Assembly: GCA_963931925.1 (NCBI GenBank) | Contig: OZ007570.1 | Span: 37,605,120 to 37,669,119, forward strand | DNA from: Onchidella celtica | Lineage: Eukaryota > Mollusca > Gastropoda > Systellommatophora > Onchidiidae | Direction of reading: 5' to 3' | DNA length: 64,000 nucleotides | In this document: positions 20,935 through 30,911 of the stretch, in pieces | Position numbering within the stretch: the stretch's first letter is position 1 | Layout of the letters: every line of letters starts with the position of its first letter | Notes under the pieces: generated by a model | Databases searched by the model: none | Told to the model about the DNA's origin: nothing | What the model saw: the letters and a program-made list of their open reading frames with translations, nothing else | Translations under genes and position numbers: made by a program

Positions 20935-21113
20935 TCACTCAGTGTGCGAAGTCTCCCTTTCACTAGCGGACTCAAGACAGTTTTGTCTCGGCCAAACTAG
21001 TGAGACAGATTTGTTTCAGTCTCACCAATGCGCAAAGTTACGTTGAACTCAATGATTCACGTCTCAACCTACAACCGAGAGAGAACAAGCTTGACTCAAG
21101 TGTACTGCCGGTC
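20935..21113 (+). repeat. Dispersed repeat X, copy 2
   Basis: CTTTCACTAGCGGACTCAAG, AGTTTTG, TAGTGAGACAGATTTG, GTCTCACCAATGCGC and TGATTCACGTCTCA occur in order, closing with CTTGACTCAAGTG. The opening TCACTCAGTGTGCGAAG resembles the closing motif. Confidence 0.68.
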
Positions 21114-21179
21114 TTAAGGAAACGTTAAGAAAAATGCAAGATGATAATTATTGACCCTATTTCTTTCTTGTCTGTTCTA

Positions 21180-21420
21180 TCTCAATTTTCTGAAGAAAAA
21201 AAAAAATGGATACCTTTTGTCTGTAGAAGAGGTACAACAAAATAATGCACACTTTGACACTTGTGTAAAATGCATTGTGGCACCCATCAAGCTGTCTCAT
21301 AGTTCCGGTGTATTCTAACTCCTTATCATATTAATACTAAAGCCGCGACAGTTCAGTGTTGCATTTTTCAGTTAGGCAAAAGTGGAGTTAGGACAAACAA
21401 AAACTAAGGTCGTAAATTTT
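21180..21420 (+). repeat. 145-bp dispersed repeat, copy 3, extended
   Basis: Colinear with copy 1 from 21270. It also shares an upstream part (CAATTTTCTGAA, TGTAGAAGA-GTA-AACAAA and CACACTTTGACACTTGT) with the copy at 58770, so the full unit is at least 220 bases. Confidence 0.75.
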
Positions 21421-21504
21421 ATTACTATTACTTTTTTTTTCTCTTGCGCCTTTAAACTCAGTCTCACCTCAATACCCCGGATTTATACAGTCTTTCATAA
21501 AAGA

Positions 21505-21594
21505 GAGACTGACAGATAGACAGAGAAAAAGAACGAGAGAGAGAGAGAAAAGAGAGAGCGAAAAGGAGAGCGAGAGAGAGAGAGTGTGTGTGTT

Positions 21595-21658
<64 letters not shown>
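21505..21658 (+). repeat. (GA)n and (GT)n microsatellite
   Basis: GA units flank a short GTGTGTTTGTGTGTGTG stretch at about 21583-21610, followed by nearly pure (GA)n to 21656. Confidence 0.93.
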
Positions 21659-21662
<4 letters not shown>

Positions 21663-21831
21663 CACGTCTACATGTCCATGTACCCTAAACAATATCCTCA
21701 GCTATGGAATTCCAGCCAGTTCAGAGTGACGTGTGATGGTACCTTTGTGCTGTGCACATGATGTCACGCTTCTATGGAACTCTCCTGGCAGTTGAGCTTT
21801 GAACTGGCGGCGAACTGAATGAATCCTGATC

Positions 21832-21915
21832 TGTTTTGACTCAGCGTGCGAGGTCTCTCTTTCCGCCACCTGATTCAAGACACTTTTGACGAGCCCGAAT
21901 TAGTGACACAAGACT
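21832..21915 (+). repeat. Dispersed repeat X, left part, interrupted
   Basis: TTTTGACTCAGCGTGCGAGG, CACCTGATTCAAGACACTTT and CGAATTAGTGACACAAGA match the first half of repeat X. The second half appears about 680 bases later at 22597, so another element has probably inserted here. Confidence 0.55.
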
Positions 21916-21918
21916 TAT

Positions 21919-22566
21919 GGGACGTTTCACGTAATATGTGAGAAGAGCTTGTCATCGACGGGGTTGGGCGCTATATAAATGCAATATATTATTATTATTA
22001 TTATGTTACCTAAGAGCCATATTTCAAACCATGCCTGGGAATAAAAATTTATGGTTGTCTTGTAAAAGGTAGTAATTAAATGAACATTTTTGATCAGCAT
22101 TTTTTTCCTTGCGTGATCATGTGGCCTGGCTACCATCTTGGAAAAAAAACATATGATTACAACCTCCCACCAGATACCTAGATTATGTCCCATTAGTTAC
22201 TCAAACGCTTTTGCCCCAGTGTGCTTAAGAGTAAATCTGATTATTTATGCTTTTTTCTGTAGGCTCAAATACATATTTTGAATGTAGAAAAACATTGTTC
22301 ACTGGTCCTGCTGGTTTGGTTTCACAAATTTTGCAATTTCATTTTGCTTTGTAAAAAACATGGTATTCTTTCTGTCCCATCAGTTACGAAGGCAATTAAT
22401 TAGTGAAGGCAATTGAATGGACTCACCTTAATTTTTATTATTTAAAACACATTTTTATAATTTCTGTACTATTCTTGTGGAGGATTGATCAACCCACTTT
22501 GAAATAAATGGTTGGTTATTTTTTTAGTGGGCTTTTCTTTCTTAAAATGTATTGTCTGAACGTCCC
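21919..22566. mobile_element. Possible DNA-transposon derivative inserted in repeat X
   Basis: GGGACGTTTCACG at the left is inverted near the right end (reversed GGGACGTTCAGAC). Inside, a GTCCC-n-AGTTAC motif recurs at 22186, 22375 and 22562 with nearly constant spacing of about 188 bases. A GGGCGCTATATAAATGCAAT and (ATT)n stretch at 21967-22003 looks like a SINE tail nested in it. No transposase is present. Confidence 0.4.
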
Positions 22567-22596
22567 GCCAGTTACCGTGGAATGTCTCTTATTTCG

Positions 22597-22690
22597 ATCT
22601 CGCTTGTTTGCGAGGTCTTGTTTAAGTCCACAGATCACATCCCGCACTAAAACCGGGATAAAACAGACTTGACTCAGTGCTCCGCCATCC
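22597..22690 (+). repeat. Dispersed repeat X, right part
   Basis: GCGAGGTCTTGTTTAAGTCC, GATCACATCCCGCACTAAA and AACAGACTTGACTCAGTGC match the second half of repeat X. Confidence 0.55.
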
Positions 22691-23216
22691 CGTCACCGAC
22701 AACAGGAACGAAGAGAAAACAATAACGGAGACTATTCCAGTATAGATATTTTTCCTCAACATTATCACAACTAAAAAAAAAAAAAAAAAGCAAACACGAG
22801 CTAATTGATCTTGAAAACATAACTTATCTTCATTATATTATTTTGTAACGACCATCTCTACCTTGTTAATATTTGGAAGGGCGGGGGGGGGGGGGGAGTC
22901 TTTTCTTTAACTCTTTATCTTGTTTTTCGTTTTCCCCGTCACCACTTTCTTTCTCTCCCGGTTACTCTGCTGTTTTTATTCACTCCCAACAGCTCGTCCA
23001 CTGTAAAAGTTATAAGCAGCCTCATCCACAATCCGGTGAATTTCAGACAGTTAACTATGTTTACCCTTTCAAGAATTGTGTAGCATAAGTTAAACATTGT
23101 CAAATCCATGATTTAATCTAATGGTCGTTTTCTCCAAAAAATCTTATCAGCTCAGAGCTTTCTGTTAGCATCTCCAGATGCAGAGGGACCTGATCACAAT
23201 TCTATACACTGTGGTT

Positions 23217-23743
23217 GCAAAAGACCCACTTCTCAGTATCCCACAAAATCTATAGCTGAAAAGGACCCACTTCTCAGTATCCCACAAAATCTATAGCTGA
23301 AAAGGACCCACTTCTCAGTATCCCACAAAATCTATAGCTGAAAAGGACCCACTTCTCAGTATCCCACAAAATCTATAGCTGAAAAGGACCCACTTCTCAG
23401 TATCCCACAAAATCTATAGCTGAAAAGGACCCACTTCTCAGTATCCCACAAAATCTATAGCTGAAAAGGATCCACTTCTCAGTATCCCACAAAATCTATA
23501 GTTGAAAAGGGTCCACTTCTCAGTATCCCACAAAATCTATAGCTGAAAAGGACCCACTTCTCAGTATCCCACAAAAGCTATAGCTGAAAAGGACCCACTT
23601 CTCAGTATCCCACAAAATCTGTAGCTGAAAAGGGCCCACTTCTCAGTATCCCACAAAATCTATAGCTGAAAAGGGTCCACTTCTCAGTATCCCACAAAAT
23701 CTATAGCTGAAAAGGACCCACCTCTCAGTATCCCACAAAATCA
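23217..23743 (+). repeat. 41-bp minisatellite, about 13 units
   Basis: The period is 41 bases with the core GACCCACTTCTCAGTATCCC followed by ACAAAATCTATAGCTGAAAA. Units are nearly identical, with only scattered single changes, so the array is recently amplified or homogenised. No long ORF crosses it. Confidence 0.95.
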
Positions 23744-23751
23744 AGATATCG

Positions 23752-24879
23752 AACCGGCTGGAATCGGAGTCGTCCACCGCAAAATTTAAACAAAGTTGGC
23801 GTTTGTCCAGCACGGGTTACCTGGTGAAAGCCCGTCGCGCCTGACGCCCGACTGGCTTGGAGGAGAAGATTTCATCATCAGTTTGCGCACGTGCTTTTCT
23901 CGCTGGTGTTTTTGTTTACACCGGGCCAGAAGTAAGTAGTGTGAGCAAGCTATATTTAGAATGCCATAAACTGGAAAATGAGATAAGGAAAGACGCGAGT
24001 CGGACTGTGTGGGGTTAATAGTCGCCAGGGGCGGGTCTACGGAAAAAAGAGGGGGTGTTTGGTGGTGCAGAAAGAGTTTGGTCAGTGAATAATCTGGATC
24101 TACTATTTTTTATACTATAAGCATGGTTGCCTCTCGAGGAACTGTAGAACTCGGATCTACGCGATGTGCGGCATTTTTGCTAAGAGCTTTAGTACGAGTA
24201 TCTCTATATTAAAAACAAACAAACAAAAACTATGGTTTATCTTTATATTTTCTGCAACGGAACTAAAAAAAAAGTTGGATTATTTTTGCAGATGTCCTAT
24301 AGAATTCATTTATTTTAGACGCACGAGGCTCTTTCCTACTTACGACGCCATTATACCACTTAATAGATCGTTGGTGCTTTGTGGAGAATGGGATTTCTAA
24401 AACAGCTGTGAAGGAAAACCATAGCCTTGCAAATATTACGAGCAAAACGGGCTCAGGCACAGATTTCATGTTCAGAGAAAACTGAGTTTACTAACTTTGA
24501 CTGAGCTCTTTCTTTCATAAACTACGGTACGTTATATTTAGATGACAATTTTAGCGGACAGAGTCCATTTCTGTCAATGCTACTGAAGTAGGTTGTACAA
24601 TGCTGTATTAGTTTGGGCTTGGAGCCAATAGCACATCATTTCTACATTGTGACTTAGCCCGTTTTCCACGTGGACTCTTCATTTTGTTCTGTGGTCCAAT
24701 TACTTTTCAGAACAATTTGTCCACAAACTGGCTGCCTAAAAAAACTAGTTTATTCCATTGCTCGTCTTTGAATGTTTCTTGACTGGACATTTAGCAGTTT
24801 TGTTTGTTTGTTTGTTTGTTTTAAAGTGAGATCATAGCCTACTAGTTATCAAATTATAATAGTAAAGAGTAAAAGTGAT
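23752..24879. other. No gene recognised between the two large arrays
   Basis: About 1.1 kb between the 41-bp minisatellite and the (GATA)n tract. It contains a modest GC-rich patch at 23750-23870 and a (GTTT)n at 24803-24820. Confidence 0.6.
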
Positions 24880-25262
<383 letters not shown>

Positions 25263-25927
25263 GGTGGACATGTAGATATTTCACACCTCTGAAAGTGATG
25301 ATGAAATGAGTTCGGTTGGAGCCTGTAGAACTGATGGAAGGAGAGATAAATTAGCTGTCAGCCTTTTCTTTCACCAGAACCAGGGGCGCATCCTTCTTTC
25401 GTAACTGAAATACCTTTCGTGCCAGACACGAATGGAAGAAACAGAACAGTAAAAGAAAACTAAACGTTTGTCAGATCAGAGTTGCTTTGTCACGATCAGT
25501 CCCAGTGCCCCTTAGCCAAAGTTGGTCTCTCCTCAGTGTTCAACTCCATGGCCTTCTGAACGAAAAAAAAAAGACGTGTATACACATTTACAAAATTCTT
25601 TTCAAATCTATACAAAACATCGTTTGAGAATGTTGTCAGCATAATAAAGTTTAATTGGAACTATTTAATTCCATGTGTGAAATTTAAACTAATGAAGCTC
25701 TGAATACCAAACATAAATGAAGTACCCAAATAGATCGTGAAAGGCGCCAAGTGGCCATCACAGTGCCAACGCGATATAAACCCTAAACTCAAACTAAAAA
25801 AAAAACAAAAAACTTACAGACTGCTAGCGGTGCAGGGCAGAGCATAAAGCTTGCGTCTTCAGACTGCGGGTAACATTTGATCTACTCTGCACTGTTGGCA
25901 GTCTGTACTCTGATTTAGCGTTGAACT

Positions 25928-26222
25928 GTATTTTGGAAGAGCCTGCACAGTTGCTCCTCTGTTAGGGCGTACGACCCGGGTACGAGAGGTCTCACGTTCA
26001 AAATCTCGCTCTGACGAGGAGCATCTTAAGTACATTAATTTCTCGCCAAGTTTTTTTGGACTTTGAGTTTGAGTTTGGAGAAAGCAGTTGACACGACAAA
26101 CAGTCACATTGAGCTAGGAAGGACCAAGACGATAGGCAGATAGACAGACTATAACGGGACCATAAGACCGGAGGAGACTGTTCCGGAAGCACCCACCAAC
26201 CACCCGCGAGTTGTTCAGACAT
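25928..26222 (+). mobile_element. Possible second tRNA-derived SINE
   Basis: The head TTAGGGCGTACGACCCGGGT and a B-box-like CACGTTCAAAATCTCGC lie about 35 bases apart, as expected for a pol III promoter. The 3' part (GACCGGAGGAGACTGTTCCG then CACCCACCAACCACC) is related to a fragment at 43672-43737. Target duplications were not found. Confidence 0.42.
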
Positions 26223-27904
26223 TCACTTATTGGAAATGAAACGGAGGCATAAATTTCGTTTATGATATAGCACCATTGTGCTTAATCACTGACGCAAAAA
26301 ACCCGAAGACAAAAAAATTCTGGCGAATCGACATCGACTGGTAATCATATCAAATTTAGGCATGCACCAGCTGTCTTTCATCAGCCACCTATAATATGTC
26401 GTTGAATGGTGACGTGTCGACCTATTGTTTCAGTGAGACCTCACGCACCAGCCAACCAATTTGTTCTCATTGGAACTCGAAGTCGTGACGTCACCTCACA
26501 ACCAGTTGGTAGATCAAAGTCCGCGAGTGTGCGACTTGGCTAAACCATCTATGAATGAATGGTTGCTGTGAAATTACCTTATCTGTATATATAAAACGTA
26601 CCGATCCAAAATCAGGATTGGTCGTTTGGCGGTCAATTTTAAGTCCAGTCCTACAATTCCATTTGAGTTTTTGAGCATTTTCACGAAGCAGATGACACTG
26701 ACCTTGCAAGCTCAGGTCAAGTTACACAAAAAAAAATATATAAATTAATAAAACAACAACTACAAAAAAAAAATAAAAAAATCACGCCAACACAGAAGTA
26801 GCTGTTTATTTATGTCCATGAACCCCAGAATGTACGCTAGCGTAAAGAACACTAACGCATTGTTATGTGAGAATTGTACAGGAAGTAGTGGCGGGAATGG
26901 CACAGGCAGGAAGACGGCCAGGAGCGATAACCAGCGTTGCCGGTGAGGACTCTCAAAAATCCCAAGAAACCAGTTTAATAAGTTCCAAAAAATGGTACCA
27001 ACAAAAAAATCATTTTTTTTCTCAACAACAACAAAAAAGAATACTTTAAAAATTTGTAATACACTGAATTTAAATTAAACAGTGCCAGTGACTGCTCATG
27101 GATGACGCAACAAATCCTCGCACACAACGTCACGGTCATGCCACAACTGCCCATTTCATTTTTGTGGGTATTTTGAGTTTAAATGCTCCCCTTCATCAGA
27201 CAGTCGCGTTGTATCGTTCATTGTTTTGTTTTGTTGACATACGTTTTTAAGAAGAAATGCACGTCCACCCAAATCACCATTTAATTAATTGCCCCCTAAT
27301 CCATTCATTTGCAGGTTTTCCAAAGCACAAAACAGAAACACATTCATTAAAAATCTACTCCACAGGTCCACATAACTTGGCCGCGTTGATAAAAATGGAG
27401 ATAACCGCATTTTTTTTTTAGCAAAAAAAAAAAAAAAGTCTAATGCTGCCAACCTGAAACAGTGGATCGCCTTGAGCAGGTCACGTCACTAGGGTTAGGC
27501 CTACTTCCGTAATCTTGGACACATCTCGCTGACGCTGGCCAGTGTCGGAGTGACATGGAAAGAAAGTCATGCGTATTTGGCGGGAACGGGGCAGGTAAAT
27601 ATCGCGCATCACGAATACATACATGTACACGCAATAATGTTTTTTCCTGAGATAGAAAAAAAGAATTGAAACTCTTGGAAGTGCAAAAATGTTACCAAGA
27701 AACCTTCAAAGATAGAAAACTTCTCCCATCAAACTTGTGTTTCGGCCCTTGAGTTCCTTGCACCAGCAGTTCCTAACCTTATTCAGGCAACCACCCCCTT
27801 AGGCTCCACATTTTCTGTCCTCCCCCCCCCCCCCCCCCACGGCCCACACAAAATCATTAACCAGACCCAACAGATACATATCATGAGAACACAATACACA
27901 CAAA
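26223..27904. other. No gene recognised
   Basis: AT-rich sequence with A-runs and a C16 run near 27822-27838. No conserved ORF. Confidence 0.6.
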
Positions 27905-28056
27905 TTATGTAGGATCGAACACCTAGTCTTCTCTCGGATAAGGACGAAAAACTCGGAGGTCTAGTATGCATGTTTCGCACGTTAGATACCTTGGCAGTTG
28001 AAAGTCGAGAAGAGCAGGCCGAAAAAGGCCGCTGCCCGGGCGAAATTCTAAAAAAA
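27905..28056 (+). mobile_element. tRNA-derived SINE, family 1, 3' half
   Basis: It begins inside the body (GTAGGATCGAACACCTAGTC), continues through GATACCTTGGCAGTTG and GCCGCTGCCCGGGCGAAATT, and ends in an A10 tail. The upstream half is missing. Confidence 0.75.
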
Positions 28057-28687
28057 AAAACAACTAATCCCTAGCACCAGAAACAAGAGCAAGAAAAGTG
28101 AGATGTAAATGCCAAGAGCAGCGAAACCTCCTAAAATAAAGTCCTAGATACACACTATAATTATTGTAATTAATAATTTATGAACCAGGGTGTTTTCCTG
28201 CTTTTCAAAAATGTTTTTTTGTTTTCAGTTGAGTTCTAGTGAATATGATAATATCCATGCAACAAATTTCACGAAGAAAGAGGAAAGGTTACAAGAATCG
28301 ATTATCAGGTGGGTTAAGCACTACATTTTCAACAACGATTATACACCTCAGATTCGGCCACTCGCACTTCAATTGTGGATTACAAGGGGCTTTTCCAGGA
28401 CTAACTATTAAATCCCAGTGCCATCTCCAAGGTACCAGATGGTGGCGGACACGTTCTCGTATTTAATTTATCCATTTATTTATTTGACATATAATTTATG
28501 TCTCTTTTTATATTTGTTGAGATACTTTCCACTTTTATACAGATGCTTTTATTTTAGATCAGAGGAAAATTTCAGTGCCTTTCCAAAGCTAATCCACAAT
28601 TTCCAGGGCTTTGCATTTTTTTGTTTTGTTTATGTTTTATCTATAAATTCCAGGGCTTTTCCTGAGATCCCGGAGGGCTGCGGAGGA

Positions 28688-28873
28688 AAGCTGGGTTCTC
28701 ATGTGTACGGAAACGGAAACGGAAACGGCAAAAAATCCCTCATACGATAAAATGAAAGAGTGTTTCCATGTGTACGGAAACGGCGTGCGGAAACATTCTT
28801 TCTATTTCACTACTTGAAGGCTCTTTCACGTTTCCGTAGCCGTTTCCATTTCCGTATACATGAGAACCCAGCT
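28688..28873 (+). mobile_element. GTACGGAAAC MITE, copy 2, intact inverted ends
   Basis: AGCTGGGTTCTCATGTGTAC at the left is inverted as GTATACATGAGAACCCAGCT at the right, with CGGAAACGG units inside both ends. A central CATGTGTACGGAAACGG repeat occurs at 28769. Clear target duplications were not identified. Confidence 0.7.
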
Positions 28874-29392
28874 GAACAGTGGGAAGCTGTCAACTGTCAT
28901 TCAGTAGCAGCAACATTGCAACAAATACTTTCATTTCCCCATATATACAAGTTTGTTTTGGACATTAAAACATAAGAGAAACAGTAGCCTGTCAGTTATG
29001 AAAGAAGATTTTTTTTTTTTTAACAATCTAAAACTGATTCCTTATTTTTGTTTGTTTGTTTGTTAAAATGGCAGTCGTACCGACATTGATTCTCTAGTGT
29101 TAAGATTTAAAAATTTTTAATTTTTATGATTAGGGTCCCCCCCCCCCCCCCCCCAAGTTATTTAGCATCCCTACGTCAATCCAACGTAGATTTGCATGGG
29201 ATTTCCATATGCTTGGTAAGATTACCGTAGAGTCGGTTTCCCTACATCAAACCAACGGCAGCACGATGTCGTAACCAGCGGATCTGCATGGGAATGACGT
29301 CATTCGTACATAATTAGCCTATATGTGCCTACTTGAAGTTAGACGTACGCATCTGATTTCTTCAGAGTTGCTAGTTGGAAGGGCTCAGGAAT

Positions 29393-30180
29393 GTTGTTAC
29401 AAATACGTACTCTCCCGAGGTTGTTTTTTTTTTTTTGCTCTAGGGGTACGTATTTTAAAGCCTTTTGTGACTCCAGAGCTAGAGAGCTACTCCCGAAATA
29501 CTTCTAACAACAGCCGAAATTAATTATTCTTTCTGATTTTCTTCTTGCTTTCCTCCTGTGTCTTTTTTTGTTTGTTTGTTTGTTTTGTTAGTTTGAAAGG
29601 ATAGGGGACAGGGTTAGAGATTCGATAAGATTTAGGGCTGAGGATAATGACAGGGTTGGTGATTCGATAAGATTTAGGGCTGAGGATAAGGACAGGGTTA
29701 GAGATTCGATATGATTTAGGGCTGAGGATAATGACAGGGTTGGTGATTCGATAAGATTTAGGGCTGAGGATAAGGACAGGGTTAGTGATTCGATAAGATT
29801 TAGAGCTGAGGATAATGACAGGGTTGGTGATTCGATAAGATTTAGGGCTGAGGATAAGGACAGGGTTAGTGATTCGATAAGATTTAGGGCTGAGGATAAG
29901 GACAGGGTTAGGGATTCGATAAGATTTAGGGCTGAGGATAAGGACAGGGTTAGGGATTCGATAAGATTTAGGGCTGAGGATAAGGACAGGGTTAGTGTGT
30001 GATTCGATACGATTTATGGCTGAGGATAATGACAGGGTTAGTGATTCGATAAGATTTAGGGCTGAGGATAATGACAGGGTTAGTGATTCGATAAGATTTA
30101 GGGCTGAGGATAATGACGGGGTTGGAGGTATACATGTACTTACCCCCCGCCCCTAGTGCAAAACGCTTGAGGATCAGAGT
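29393..30180 (+). mobile_element. Palindrome-ended element, copy C, with expanded 42-bp array
   Basis: The left end GTTGTTACAAATACGTACTC and the right-end module GGTATACATGTACTTACCCC then CCCTAGTGCAAAACGCTTG are the reverse-oriented equivalents of copies A and B. Between them the single 42-bp unit of the other copies has become about 12 tandem units (29599-30121). The outermost right terminus is not recognisable. Confidence 0.62.
29599..30121 (+). repeat. 42-bp minisatellite, about 12 units
   Basis: The period is 42 bases with the core GATTCGATAAGATTTAGGGC followed by TGAGGATAAGGACAGGGTTA. Units differ mainly at AAGG/AATG and at GTTAG/GTTGG. Variants alternate along the first part, which suggests that units were duplicated in pairs. 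Confidence 0.92.
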
Positions 30181-30911
30181 AAGGACGAAAGTGAGGGTTT
30201 TAGGTTTCAAGAGCCAAGGCATCAAAAACTTCTTATGCTTATAAATTTCAGTACAAACTGTGCTTGTGACTGTCACGGTCTGCCTGACCGACGTCAGAAT
30301 GACCTTGTGGGATCAGAGTTTCCATCTGGCCAGAAGAGCTATTCCTAATCATCATGTTTAAAATCGTCATGAACCGATTTGCATAGGCAAAAGTTAACAA
30401 AATTGAAACTTTTTTCAGAAAAAGCTTTAGCAAACAGACCACCTGTAATATAATTTTACGGCAGTTGTTATAGATGACCAAATATCAGCCCGACACCCCG
30501 CCGCTCCCTAAAAAGACAGACGAAAGATGGGAGCACGGGGGATGTAAATGAATCGTCACTGCTCTGCGCTGATGGCATTTAAGTCCTTCATTGACACTTC
30601 TGAGATTTAAGAAAAAAAAAAGTGTTTTTTTTCCTGTGATTTGATGACTATGATTCGATTAGATTCTTGCATTTTCTTATATCATTGACGGGTTTCTTTT
30701 TCTATAATATCTGATAGCCCTCGTGGTCGGGAATGCAGTGAACCGTCAATTGCCTTTTGGCATACGTCTCATTATCTTAGAGCAGTGACAGAATGAACAA
30801 TGGCCACACATCAGACTTCCCGCTTTCCACGCGCTTTCTTTTCTGAAGACGCAGTTCCAATCCAAGCCCCGTAGACATTTTTTTATTATTATTGTAAATA
30901 AACAACTAAGT
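30181..30911. other. No gene recognised
   Basis: Transition from the repeat-crowded left part to the smoother right part of the window. No ORF of interest. Confidence 0.55.

Noticed and set aside
23217-23743. Possible CRISPR-like direct-repeat array
   Set aside because: Units are contiguous with no unique spacers and the sequence is eukaryotic.
29593-30121. TTTAGGG and GTTAGGG inside the 42-bp repeats as possible interstitial telomere sequence
   Set aside because: The motif occurs only as part of a 42-bp unit and never as tandem hexamers.
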